In this document: piece by piece, positions 25,788-34,180 of the stretch
Layout: the number at the start of each line of letters is the position of its first letter
Position numbering within the stretch: the stretch's first letter is position 1
DNA from: Rhodocyclaceae bacterium
Lineage (GTDB): Bacteria; Pseudomonadota; Gammaproteobacteria; Burkholderiales; Rhodocyclaceae
DNA: 56,861 bases
Reading direction: 5' to 3'
Assembly: GCA_020445805.1 (NCBI GenBank)
Contig: JAGRFX010000004.1
Coordinates: 1 to 56,861 of the forward strand
Position numbers and translations under genes: made by a program
Notes under the pieces: generated by a model
Seen by the model: the letters and a program-made list of their open reading frames with translations, nothing else
Told to the model about the DNA's origin: nothing
The model's database searches: none

Positions 25788-27197
25788 ATGTCGTCCAAGA
25801 GCGCACTTCACGTCTATCGACGATCCATGCTTGCGGAGGGCCAGTCGTCCCTCACCGCCATCGCCGGCCGGATACCGCCTGGCGCGACCATCCTCGACGT
25901 GGGCTGCGGCACCGGGGCGCTCGGGGCGGCGCTCGCCGAGGGCACCGGCTGCCAGTTCGACGGGATCACCTACAACCCGGAAGAGGCCGAACTGGCCATG
26001 CGCCACTACCGCCGTGTCGAGGTCCTCGACCTGGACGCGCCGGCCCCCCTGGCGAGCTGGCCCCTGGCCGACTACGACGTGATTGTCTGCGCGGACATCC
26101 TCGAGCACCTTCGCAGGCCCCAGGATCTGTTGCACGAGCTGCGGGGGCGACTGAAACCGGAAGGCAGCTTGATCGTGTCCGTGCCGAACGTGGGCTACTT
26201 CGGGCTGGTGGCGGAAATCCTGGCGGGCGACTTTCGCTACCGCGACGAAGGATTGCTCGATCGCACGCACCTTCGCTTCTTCACGCGCCGTTCCATCAGC
26301 CGTCTGCTGGCCGAATGCGGCTGGCAGCTCCATGACGTCACGCCCATCCGGCGCGACCTGTTCGATTCCGAATTCAAGGCGGAACTGGCGGCGCTCCCGC
26401 CATCCGTGGCACGCCACCTCCTGGCACTCCCTGACGGGGATGCCTATCAATTGGTGCTCGAAGCCGGACTGTCGTCCGACGCCTCGGAAGGCGCCGTGGC
26501 GCGAGAACCTGACGCGGGGGCCAACGCGCCTGGCTTCAGCGCCTCGGTGTACCTCCGCTACCAGGGCATCTACTCCGAGCAGCATCGGCTCTTTGCCCGG
26601 GGCCGACTCGGGGATGACCGGCAGACACTGGCGTTCACGCTGCCGGCCGGCACCGAGGCGCCGGAGCGCATTCGCTTCGATCCCGCGGACCGCCCGGGTA
26701 CCCTGCGCATTCATTCGATCCGCCTGCGCGATGGCAGCGGCGATGAGGTGTGGTCCTGGGATGGCCGCGCCGGCGCGCTGGCGGAGGGCCTCGTGAATCA
26801 GCTGGTGCTCGGGGTTCCCGACGGGGCATCCGAGGGCTGCTGCCTCGAGTTGCTCGGCGACGATCCCTTCTTCGAGCTGCCGGTGCCCCAGGGCATCTTG
26901 GCCGCCGCCCAGCCCCCGCTCGGGCTCGAGATCGCGCTGTCGTGGCCCATGTCCGCTGACTTCCGTGCAGCGGCCAACGCCTTTGCGGCCGCTCAGGATG
27001 ACGTGCGTCAGTTGCGCGATCGGGTACGCCAGCTCGAAGGGGCAGCGCAGGCCCTCCAGTCGCTTGGCGCCGAGCGCGACCGCCTCCAGGGCGAGCTCCA
27101 GGCCATCGTGGAATCCACGGTATTCAAGGCAACGCGGCCGCTGGTGCGGCTGAAGATGGTCCTCGACCGGTGGCTCGGGTCGGATCGCCGCCGCTAG
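25788..27197 (+). CDS. SAM methyltransferase with beta domain and coiled-coil tail
   Basis: A 469-residue protein. Residues about 20-215 are a class I methyltransferase (ILDVGCGTGALGAAL, DVIVCADILEHL). Residues about 245-395 look like a beta-sandwich often found in glycan-cluster enzymes (RFDPADRPGTLRIHSIRL, EVWSWDG). A coiled coil at about 400-440 is followed by ESTVFKATRPLVRLK, a variant of the tail shared with the glycosyltransferases here. Methyltransferase plus coiled coil beside Wzm/Wzt recalls WbdD, which caps O-antigen chains, though no kinase domain is present. Its stop codon shares CTA with the convergent gene's stop (CTAG). Confidence 0.82.
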   Translation: MSSKSALHVYRRSMLAEGQSSLTAIAGRIPPGATILDVGCGTGALGAALAEGTGCQFDGITYNPEEAELAMRHYRRVEVLDLDAPAPLASWPLADYDVIVCADILEHLRRPQDLLHELRGRLKPEGSLIVSVPNVGYFGLVAEILAGDFRYRDEGLLDRTHLRFFTRRSISRLLAECGWQLHDVTPIRRDLFDSEFKAELAALPPSVARHLLALPDGDAYQLVLEAGLSSDASEGAVAREPDAGANAPGFSASVYLRYQGIYSEQHRLFARGRLGDDRQTLAFTLPAGTEAPERIRFDPADRPGTLRIHSIRLRDGSGDEVWSWDGRAGALAEGLVNQLVLGVPDGASEGCCLELLGDDPFFELPVPQGILAAAQPPLGLEIALSWPMSADFRAAANAFAAAQDDVRQLRDRVRQLEGAAQALQSLGAERDRLQGELQAIVESTVFKATRPLVRLKMVLDRWLGSDRRR

Positions 27198-28111
27198 GCC
27201 GCCTGGGCGACCGGCGCCTTCTGCAGCAGGAGCAGTATCTCGTTGGTCGTCATCAGTTCCCGCGGGTAACGTGACAGCAGGGCCGCGGGTGGCTCCCACG
27301 GCACCGAGCGGCGCTCCTGCCTGAGGACCCGAAAACCGTGTCGCCGGAACAGCGCGACCAGCTCGTCGGCCGTAAGCCTGTTGAGCTTCTGGTATTCCTC
27401 GAAGACGAATCGCTTGTACGCGTCGAGACTGCGGCTGTGGAAATTGATTTCCTTCTCCTTGGCCGGGATCTCTTCGTTGTGCGAGCGGACCCGCTCCCAG
27501 AGCGCCTCGTCGGAGAGTTCAAGATGCGCCCAGCGCTGCTCGATGAAGCGCCCCAGGTGCGATCCGAAGGGACCGTAGAAGAGGGGCTCCACCTGGAGGA
27601 ACATCACGCCCCCCGGCACCAGGGTGTCATGCAGGTCCGCAACGACCGGGTCGAGCAGGGCGCGCGCCACATGCTCGAATACGGACCAGGTCATCAGCAC
27701 ATCGGCCGACATCAAGCCGGACAAGGGCTGCCCCGGGCGAATGGCCTCGAAACGCAAGCCGGGCGGAAGCGATCGAAGCCCGATCTGCGCCCTCGCCAGT
27801 CCGGGGAGCGAGTCGAATCCTGGGTTGATATCCACGCCGATCATCTCTGCGGGATGCCGCTTCAAGGCGATCGCCAAGTCCGTGATGCCGTCTCCACAGC
27901 CGAAGTCCACGATGCGGGCCGACGCGAAGTCGACGTGGGGCGCGAGCCAAGCGCAGACCGTGTCCGCCGCATAGTTGAAATGCGACGAGAACCATTCATC
28001 GTCCATGTGCTCGGTGTTCCACGCGCCCGCCACCTCATGCCGAGCCGATCGGCGCGGCGCGAAGAAGCCCGCAAGTCGCTTGACCCAGAAATTTCTCTGC
28101 TTCTCACTCAT
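27194..28111 (-). CDS. Class I SAM-dependent methyltransferase
   Basis: A 305-residue protein from ATG 28111 (MSEKQRNFWVKRLAGFF), with AGGAA upstream. The SAM-binding motif is RIVDFGCGDGITDLA near residue 75, and the post-motif acidic residue lies in MIGVDINPG. Then come the family-like segments DVLMTWSVFEHV and LVPGGVMFLQVEP. The start codon lies 4 bases after the acyltransferase stop, so it is the last gene of the wzm-wzt operon. It may methylate the exported glycan or an intermediate. The upstream in-frame extension to 28234 lies within the acyltransferase gene and is not credible. Confidence 0.83.
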   Translation of the reverse strand: MSEKQRNFWVKRLAGFFAPRRSARHEVAGAWNTEHMDDEWFSSHFNYAADTVCAWLAPHVDFASARIVDFGCGDGITDLAIALKRHPAEMIGVDINPGFDSLPGLARAQIGLRSLPPGLRFEAIRPGQPLSGLMSADVLMTWSVFEHVARALLDPVVADLHDTLVPGGVMFLQVEPLFYGPFGSHLGRFIEQRWAHLELSDEALWERVRSHNEEIPAKEKEINFHSRSLDAYKRFVFEEYQKLNRLTADELVALFRRHGFRVLRQERRSVPWEPPAALLSRYPRELMTTNEILLLLQKAPVAQAA

Positions 28112-28115
28112 AAAC

Positions 28116-29036
28116 TTACGCACTTCCTGCGTCCGTTCCGCGGGGCCGCTCGACGAGAAAGCGCTCGGATATCGCCCAGAAATGCCACGCGGACGGCTCC
28201 TCCCGAATGGCCTGCTCCAGCCAGACGAACACATCCTCGACGAGCGTATCCGGATCCTTGCACACGGGCAGCCGGTGAATCCTCAGAACGCGCCGGCCGT
28301 CCTGCATCCTGAATCCGGTCAGGTACACGGTGACCGGAACCCCCTGCTCCGCCGCGACCCGGAGCAGCCCGCGCGGCACCCGCGCACGCAGCCCCAGGAA
28401 CTCGATCTCCTTGCTCGCGCTGACCTGATCGGCCGGCACGTCGATGGCGGCCAGGACCTGCTCCCCGCCGCGCAAGGCCCGCAGCGCCGGGCGGAGGCTG
28501 GCCGACACATCCAGCGGGCTGTGGCCGAGCGCCCGTCGCACGGCATCGTAGCGGGCGAGGATGTAGCGCAGGCGGACCCAGCGGGCACGAAACTGTTCGA
28601 CGGGCACCGGCGCGATCAAGGCGTGGGCGGAGAGACCGCTAGAGCGCGCATGGCGCAAGCCCCACATGCCCGCGCCCCAGTGGAAGGTGCACAGCACCGC
28701 GGCGGCCCCCGCGTCCGGCCAGGTGCCCTCGACCTGCAGATGCCGGTCCATCCAGCCATCGCCCCGCGTCCGGGACAGATAAAGATCTGCATGGTCGATC
28801 AGGCGCATCAGTCGATGGTGGCGGATCCACGCCACCGGGTCGCCCGCCCAGCCATGCCGCACGGCGCCGGCGAGCGCGGCCTCGCATTCATGCCGGTAGA
28901 GGAAGCGCCAGCGGCTTGCGTAGCGGAAGACGCGAAAGCAGAGGGTCCAGGGCAGAACCGCCGCCAGGCCGGGCAGCAGCACCAGTTCCACGAGATCGGT
29001 GAGCTCGGCGCGCATGCGCTGCAGGGTCGGCCTCAT
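28116..29036 (-). CDS. LpxL-like lysophospholipid/lipid A acyltransferase family protein
   Basis: A 306-residue protein from ATG 29036 (MRPTLQRMRAELTDL), with a 4-base ATGA overlap with wzt. A hydrophobic anchor (LVELVLLPGLAAVLPW) comes first. The family catalytic motif HX4(D/E), GHFGNWE in LpxL, aligns with TFHWGAGMWGL, where the acidic residue is replaced by Met. Later segments (GGEQVLAAIDVPAD, VPRGLLRVAAEQGVPV) fit the family. It may be inactive, use another residue, or act on a different acyl chain. Position inside the wzm-wzt operon suggests a role with the exported glycan's lipid carrier or with lipid A. Confidence 0.72.
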   Translation of the reverse strand: MRPTLQRMRAELTDLVELVLLPGLAAVLPWTLCFRVFRYASRWRFLYRHECEAALAGAVRHGWAGDPVAWIRHHRLMRLIDHADLYLSRTRGDGWMDRHLQVEGTWPDAGAAAVLCTFHWGAGMWGLRHARSSGLSAHALIAPVPVEQFRARWVRLRYILARYDAVRRALGHSPLDVSASLRPALRALRGGEQVLAAIDVPADQVSASKEIEFLGLRARVPRGLLRVAAEQGVPVTVYLTGFRMQDGRRVLRIHRLPVCKDPDTLVEDVFVWLEQAIREEPSAWHFWAISERFLVERPRGTDAGSA

Positions 29037-30220
29037 GACCAGTGGTGGGGCAAGCGCACCAGGCCCGGCGTCTTGGCGGGATAGATCCACCGGAACACCG
29101 TGTGGTGCAGCCATTCGTCGTAGACCAGGACGCCGTCCGCGTCGAACAGGTAGGCACTCAGGACGTACTCGCCACTGTGCAGCGGGAGCTCGGGAAAGGT
29201 GACCCTGGCCTCCCAGACGCCAGGGGCGACCTCGCGCGCGACCGCCCCATCGTGGTGGGTGGTCACGGACGCAATGCCGATGCCCTTGTTCTGCTCCAAC
29301 ATGACCCCGAAATTCGGGCGCTCACCGGCCGCGGCCCGTGCGGTGACCGTTACACAGAGATCGGTCGATCTCAGCAAGCCGGGCATGCCGGGCTCCAGCT
29401 CGGCCACGCTCATGCTCGCCAGTTCCGCGCGGCGCCCCCCAGCGCTCAGCGGCGTGGCCTCGGAAGTCACCGCATCCGTGGCCTCCCGCTCGGATTCCGA
29501 CTCGAGCATGCGCACGTGCGATTCATAGGCCGAGAGCACGTCCTCGGTCTCCCCGAAGGCCTGCATCCGGCCATGATCCAGCCACAGCGCCGCATCGCAC
29601 AGTTGCCGGATGTGGTACTGGCTGTGCGAGCAGAAGAGGATGGTGCAGCCGCTGCGTCGAAAATGGGCGATACGCTCGCTGCACTTCTTCTGAAAGCGCT
29701 GGTCACCCACCGCCAGGGCTTCGTCGATGATCAGGATGTCCGGCTCGACCGCCGTTGCCAGCGAGAAGGCCAGGCGCACGACCATGCCGGAGGAATAGGT
29801 CTTGACCGGTCGATGGATCGCGTCCCCCAGTTCCGCGAACGCCACGATGGCGGGCTCGAGACGCCGCATGTCCTCCTGGGCAATGCCGATCAGCGAACCG
29901 GCGAAATAGAGGTTGGCGCGACCCGTGAATTCCGGGTGAAAGCCGGCCCCGAGCTCCAGGATGGCGGCCAGGCGGCCGCTCTTGGTCACCCGGCCCGTCG
30001 TCGGACGCAAGGTGCCCGTGATCAGCTTCAGGAGCGTGCTCTTCCCCGCCCCGTTCGGCCCGATCACCCCAAGGCAGTGGCCGCGTTCGAGCGCGAAGGA
30101 CACGTCTTCCAGCGCCCACTTGACCGTGTGCCGGCCCTGGCCGGTGAGCAGGGCACGCAGCCGCGCGCGCGGCGAAGCATAGATCTTGTAGGACTTGCCT
30201 AGGGCTTCGACCGACAGCAT
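29033..30220 (-). CDS. wzt: Wzt, ABC exporter ATPase with C-terminal domain
   Basis: A 395-residue protein. Residues about 1-235 are the ATPase: Walker A GPNGAGKST, signature YSSGMVVRLAF, Walker B ILIIDEALAVGD and the switch region CSHSQYHIRQL, as in Wzt/TagH-type polysaccharide exporters. Residues about 265-395 form an extra domain (PNFGVMLEQNKGIGI, VTFPELPLHSGEYVLSAYLFD), matching the Wzt C-terminal glycan-binding domain. In E. coli O8/O9a that domain recognises the capped end of the O-antigen. The wzm gene lies 9 bases upstream; the acyltransferase gene overlaps the end. Confidence 0.93.
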   Translation of the reverse strand: MLSVEALGKSYKIYASPRARLRALLTGQGRHTVKWALEDVSFALERGHCLGVIGPNGAGKSTLLKLITGTLRPTTGRVTKSGRLAAILELGAGFHPEFTGRANLYFAGSLIGIAQEDMRRLEPAIVAFAELGDAIHRPVKTYSSGMVVRLAFSLATAVEPDILIIDEALAVGDQRFQKKCSERIAHFRRSGCTILFCSHSQYHIRQLCDAALWLDHGRMQAFGETEDVLSAYESHVRMLESESEREATDAVTSEATPLSAGGRRAELASMSVAELEPGMPGLLRSTDLCVTVTARAAAGERPNFGVMLEQNKGIGIASVTTHHDGAVAREVAPGVWEARVTFPELPLHSGEYVLSAYLFDADGVLVYDEWLHHTVFRWIYPAKTPGLVRLPHHWS

Positions 30221-30229
30221 CGCCGCCCC

Positions 30230-31024
30230 TCAGATCCAGTCCAGCAGTTGTTCGGAACTGCGACGCAGGACAAGGTCGAGCAGCAGGGTCGGAAGCGCCA
30301 GCCACAGCCCCATCGCAATCCAGACCGCCGGTTCCGGCATCTGCCCGTGAAGCAGCAGGGACTGGAAGGCCAGGACGATGGGCGTCATCGGGTTGAGCCA
30401 CAGGATCCACCGCATAGCCTGCGGGAACATGTCGAACGAGAACAGGATCGGCGTCAAGAAGAGGCCCACCGAGATGAGAAATCCCACAATCTGCTGAACG
30501 TCCCGCATGGCCGCCACGAGGATCGCCAGCAGGTACCCCAGCAGGAAGCAGGTCACGAACTCGATCACGATCACCAGGGGCAGCAGCAGCACCGGCACGG
30601 CCAGACCGTGGTACGGAATGTAGCCGAGCACCACGGCCAGCATTAGCGGCGCGAAGGTCACCGCCGACGAGAGCACGGTGCGCAAAGGGAACAGGGCCGG
30701 GGGCAGTGGATTTTTCTGCAGCAACGGTCCCGCATCGACCAGGCTGGTCATGGAGCGGGACAGCGCATCCGTGAACGCCATCCACGGCAACATCCCGGCG
30801 ATCAGGAAGATGCCCATGCCCCGGCTGGGTGCACTGCCGCTCAAACGCGCGCCCAGCACAATGTCGAACAACAGGTAATAGGCGCCCAGCATCAGGATCG
30901 GCTGCGCATACAGCCAGACCGGCCCCAGGGCAGCGCCCGCGTGGCGGGCGGCGAGCTCGCGCCGCACCATCATCGCCAGCAGGCTCCTCGCCTGCGCGAC
31001 CTCCCGCAGATCATGGGCTAGCAC
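30230..31024 (-). CDS. wzm: Wzm, ABC exporter membrane subunit
   Basis: A 264-residue ABC-2 type permease with six predicted membrane helices (for example PILMLGAYYLLFDIVLG, VTFAPLMLAVVLGYIP, IVGFLISVGLFLTPILF). With Wzt it forms a channel that moves polyprenyl-linked polysaccharide across the inner membrane. The start is GTG 31024 and no clear ribosome site is seen. It is encoded 85 bases after the isomerase gene and 9 bases before wzt. Confidence 0.9.
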   Translation of the reverse strand: MLAHDLREVAQARSLLAMMVRRELAARHAGAALGPVWLYAQPILMLGAYYLLFDIVLGARLSGSAPSRGMGIFLIAGMLPWMAFTDALSRSMTSLVDAGPLLQKNPLPPALFPLRTVLSSAVTFAPLMLAVVLGYIPYHGLAVPVLLLPLVIVIEFVTCFLLGYLLAILVAAMRDVQQIVGFLISVGLFLTPILFSFDMFPQAMRWILWLNPMTPIVLAFQSLLLHGQMPEPAVWIAMGLWLALPTLLLDLVLRRSSEQLLDWI

Positions 31025-31109
31025 GGCGAACGTCCAGCGAATGGGTCCCGTGGGCGGGCACCAGCCCTTGCCCAGCCCAACGCAAGCCCGCCCGCGCCAG
31101 CCGCAAGAC

Positions 31110-32015
31110 TCACTCCTTCACGGCCCCTGGCGTGCGCATGGTCTGGGCAAAGGCCTCGATAGCGTCTGCATCGGGCACCCCGGTGGTTCTCACCGGGTCA
31201 GCCATGTCCTTCAGCGCCTGCGAGCGCAGGCGCTGAAGGAGTTCTTCGCGAATCTTCGCTTCCACCTCCTCGAAGGCCGGCGTGTGGGCCGGCTTGCGCG
31301 CCTCGAAGCGGACGATGTGAAAGCCGAACTTGGTCTCGAACACATCACTCAACTGGCCCGGCTCGGTCAGTGAGAAAGCAACGTCGTCGAATTCCGTTAC
31401 CATCCTGCCGCGCGGAAAGAATCCCAAATCCCCGCCCTTGTCGCGGCTGCCCGGGTCGGCCGAGTGCGCCTTGGCAAGGGCTTCGAAATCGGCACCGCCC
31501 TTCAGTTCCTCCAGAATCTTCTGAGCTTCGGCGAGCGGCTCACAGTGGCTCTTGGGAATCAGGATGTGCCTGACCCGGACCATCTCGGGCTCCGCCAGCT
31601 TGTCGCGCGACACGTTGTACTCAGTGCGTGCCAACTGCCGGAGCGTCTCGTCACTGGGGGTAGCCGCGTCGGTCGCCCGCTGGGCCAGCGCATCCGAGAG
31701 TACCCGCTCCCGGACTAGGCGCAGTTCGGCTGCGACCTTGGGATCGTCAGCCAGTCCCTCGGCGGTGGCACGCTCTGCCAGCACGCGTCGCACCAGCAGG
31801 CTGGAGGCCAGGTTCTCGATGTTCGAGTTCTTGTCGAAGAAGCGCTCGCGCACCTGCGCCGGCATGCGCTTGGCTTCCGCCGCGATGTCCGCCGTGGTGA
31901 TCGTCACGCCACTGCCCTGCATCAGCCCGGGTTCCTGCGCTTCAGCGAGAGCACTGGCGGCAAGTCCCACCAGGGTGAGCGCGAGAAGTCCGCGCAGGGC
32001 GCTAAAAGTCCTCAT
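31110..32015 (-). CDS. Periplasmic parvulin-type peptidyl-prolyl isomerase
   Basis: A 301-residue protein with a signal peptide (ALRGLLALTLVGLAASALA). A SurA/PpiC-like helical chaperone region (about residues 30-150) is followed by a parvulin domain at about 150-245 (VRVRHILIPKS, GGDLGFFPRGRMV, VFETKFGFHIVR). It would fold exported proteins in the periplasm. Near its 3' end the gene holds a perfect inverted repeat (31207-31240). It lies between the DPA-like operon and wzm, all on the same strand. Family-level naming only; it is shorter than SurA, which has two parvulin domains. Confidence 0.85.
   Translation of the reverse strand: MRTFSALRGLLALTLVGLAASALAEAQEPGLMQGSGVTITTADIAAEAKRMPAQVRERFFDKNSNIENLASSLLVRRVLAERATAEGLADDPKVAAELRLVRERVLSDALAQRATDAATPSDETLRQLARTEYNVSRDKLAEPEMVRVRHILIPKSHCEPLAEAQKILEELKGGADFEALAKAHSADPGSRDKGGDLGFFPRGRMVTEFDDVAFSLTEPGQLSDVFETKFGFHIVRFEARKPAHTPAFEEVEAKIREELLQRLRSQALKDMADPVRTTGVPDADAIEAFAQTMRTPGAVKE
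31207..31240. repeat. Perfect 16-bp inverted repeat inside the isomerase gene
   Basis: Bases 31207-31222 and 31225-31240 are exact reverse complements separated by two bases (AG). The repeat lies in coding sequence (residues LLQRLRSQALKD), about 100 bases before the stop. As RNA it would make a very stable hairpin. It has no T-run, so a normal terminator is unlikely; an RNA processing or attenuation role ahead of wzm is possible. Confidence 0.7.
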
Positions 32016-32102
32016 GGTCCGAATTCCTTCGAGTCAGCCGGAAAGCCCGCGATTTTCGCTTTTTGGATCTGCAAGAGCAAGTTGGCGAGCCAGAACAAGG
32101 CG

Positions 32103-32843
32103 CTAGATGCGCCAGCGCAGGAAGAGCCGCTCCGGCACGTGTCGGATGAGGGCCATGATCCAACGCCATTTCGCCGGACAATAGATCGTGCGCCGACCGG
32201 CATCGATGCCTCGAACAATCTCGTGCGCCACGTCCTCCGGCTGGGCGAGCGTGACGGGTCCGATGTCGGCGCCCACGGTCATCGGTGTTTCGGTCGGACC
32301 GGGCTTGATGAGCACCACCGACACCCCCGTTCCATGCAGGCGGTGCCGCAGGCCTTCTGCATAGCGCGCCACCAGGCCCTTCGCGGCGCCGTAGAGGTAA
32401 TTCGATTGGCGCCCCCGGTCGCCCGCGACCGAGCCGATGATCGCCAGGGTGCCCGCGCCCCGGGCGAGCATGCGCCCGGCAAAGGCCTCAGCAATGAGGC
32501 ACACCGAAACGCCGTTGATCTCAAGCACCTGCCGCGCCAGTCCGAGGTCCTGTTGCGCCCGTTCCTGAGGTGGCATCGTGCCATGGGCGATCAGCAGCAG
32601 ATCGATCGCGTCCCGCCAGGCATAGGCCCCATCCACGAGACCCTCCACATCGGGCGCGCAGCCCGCGTCGAAAACCCGCGTCTCGCATTGCCCGCCGCGC
32701 ACGCGAAGATCCGCGGCCACCTGCTCGAGGCGTGTGGCATCACGGCCCAGCAACAGGAACTCGGCCCCCTGCGCCGCCCACAAGCGGGCACAGCACTCGG
32801 CAATCCGCGAGGTGGCGCCCACGATCACAATTCTGCGGCTCAT
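32103..32843 (-). CDS. SDR oxidoreductase, DprE2-like keto-reductase
   Basis: A 246-residue short-chain dehydrogenase. The NAD(P) site is IVGATSRIAECCARL at the N-terminus, with a basic LLLGRD that suggests NADPH. The active site has Ser in IIGSVAGDR and YxxxK in YLYGAAK. In mycobacteria DprE2 reduces the 2'-keto intermediate to decaprenyl-phosphoryl-arabinose. The DprE2 assignment rests on sequence character plus overlap with the DprE1-like gene (ATGA, 4 bases) and the UbiA-type gene beyond it. It is the last gene of the four-gene operon. Confidence 0.82.
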   Translation of the reverse strand: MSRRIVIVGATSRIAECCARLWAAQGAEFLLLGRDATRLEQVAADLRVRGGQCETRVFDAGCAPDVEGLVDGAYAWRDAIDLLLIAHGTMPPQERAQQDLGLARQVLEINGVSVCLIAEAFAGRMLARGAGTLAIIGSVAGDRGRQSNYLYGAAKGLVARYAEGLRHRLHGTGVSVVLIKPGPTETPMTVGADIGPVTLAQPEDVAHEIVRGIDAGRRTIYCPAKWRWIMALIRHVPERLFLRWRI

Positions 32844-34180
32844 GGTCCGGTTCCAAATAGTCTGCGCCAGAGACTCGACTCGAAGGCGGCATCCCGGTGG
32901 CTCAGAAATTCGTCAAGACCCGGAAACGCGCGTTCGAACAGGGCCCGGGACATATTGGCGTCCTTGGCCGGATACACCGCGCCGCCTACGCCCAGCACAA
33001 TCGCCTCCAGGGCGGCCAGCAGGCGCCGCGTGCGCTCGCCGAGGTTCGGTAGATCCAGCGCAAAGGTCGATCCCGGGCGTGGGAAGGACAGCAGGCCCTC
33101 CGCGGCGACGGTCCCGAAGCGCTTCAGCACTGACAGGGTGGCCCCCTGTCCGGCATCACCGCAGGTTCGCAACAATTCGGCAAGCCCGGCCTGTTCGGCC
33201 TCCGGGGGCAGGACACACTGGAACTGGTAGAAGCCCCGCGCGCCGTAAAATCGGTTCCACTCGGCGATGCCGTCCAGGGGCCAGAAGAACGGATAGATGG
33301 GCTGCAGGCCCTCCGAGGGTCCATGCGCGAGCCAGTAGGCCTGGTTGAGCATCCGCGTGCTGACCGCATTGACGACCGAGAAGGGCAATCCATACGGAAT
33401 CCACCGGGGCTTGCCCGGCGGGGGTGCCGGCGGACGTTCGCCGAGTTGGGCGGTCGAGGCATGGTTCGCCGCAAAGTGGATGCCCCGGACCGGCCCGCGC
33501 GCGGCGGAGGGGCAATCGAGCCACGCGACGGTATACTCGTATCGATCCGCCGCCTCGCGCTCGAGCTCGAAGAAGGCGTCCAGGCCGGCAAACCGACGGC
33601 AGCGCGCCATCATCCAGGCGGACACGACCCGGCGCAGCCGGACGCGCGCGCTGAGGATGAGCCCGGTCAAGCCCAGCCCGCCGATGGTCGCCCGAAAGCG
33701 AGCGGACTCGTGATCGCGCGAACAATCGACCACCGCCCCGTCACTGCTCATTAGCGTCAGCGACACCACGTGATTGCCGAAGCTGCCGGCGGTGTGGTGG
33801 TTCTTTCCGTGGACGTCGTTGGCAATCATCCCGCCGACGGTCACAAAGCGGGTCCCGGGAACGACCATCGGAAACCATCCCCGAGGCAGCATCACGCGTA
33901 CGATGGTATCCAGGGTGACCCCGGCCTCGCAGTCCAAGATGCCGGTCGCCTCATCGAAGCCGAGCAGGCGGTCATTGAGGCGACTGTCGATGGCGATCCC
34001 GCCGGCGTTGAGGCCGACGTCGCCGTAACTGCGGCCAGCCCCGATCGCGAGCACCTTGTGGTCGCGCGCCAGGTCTAACTCCGGGCGACCGAGGAGCGTC
34101 AGCACACGATGCGGAAATGGGCCAGGCAAGCCCCAGGAGCGAAGCCCGAGCCACCTGTCAGAAAGGGGCGGCTGCGACAT
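32840..34180 (-). CDS. FAD-dependent oxidoreductase, DprE1-like 2'-epimerase subunit
   Basis: A 446-residue flavoenzyme that matches mycobacterial DprE1 in key stretches: GAGRSYGDVGLNAGG (FAD site), VVPGTRFVTVGGMIANDVHGKNHH with His124, GSFGNHV, and YPAKDANMS with the conserved Lys406. DprE1 oxidises decaprenyl-phosphoryl-ribose at C2', and DprE2 then reduces it to the arabinose epimer. The Cys387 of Mycobacterium tuberculosis DprE1, the covalent target of benzothiazinones, corresponds by eye to Ala374 (TFALDLP). The start ATG at 34180 directly follows the stop of the HAD-UbiA gene. Confidence 0.88.
   Translation of the reverse strand: MSQPPLSDRWLGLRSWGLPGPFPHRVLTLLGRPELDLARDHKVLAIGAGRSYGDVGLNAGGIAIDSRLNDRLLGFDEATGILDCEAGVTLDTIVRVMLPRGWFPMVVPGTRFVTVGGMIANDVHGKNHHTAGSFGNHVVSLTLMSSDGAVVDCSRDHESARFRATIGGLGLTGLILSARVRLRRVVSAWMMARCRRFAGLDAFFELEREAADRYEYTVAWLDCPSAARGPVRGIHFAANHASTAQLGERPPAPPPGKPRWIPYGLPFSVVNAVSTRMLNQAYWLAHGPSEGLQPIYPFFWPLDGIAEWNRFYGARGFYQFQCVLPPEAEQAGLAELLRTCGDAGQGATLSVLKRFGTVAAEGLLSFPRPGSTFALDLPNLGERTRRLLAALEAIVLGVGGAVYPAKDANMSRALFERAFPGLDEFLSHRDAAFESSLWRRLFGTGP

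Noticed and set aside
24747..27299. 850-codon minus-strand frame opposite sulfotransferase and methyltransferase
   Set aside because: Plus-strand proteins have PAPS and SAM motifs; the minus frame is a His/Arg/Gln-rich shadow.
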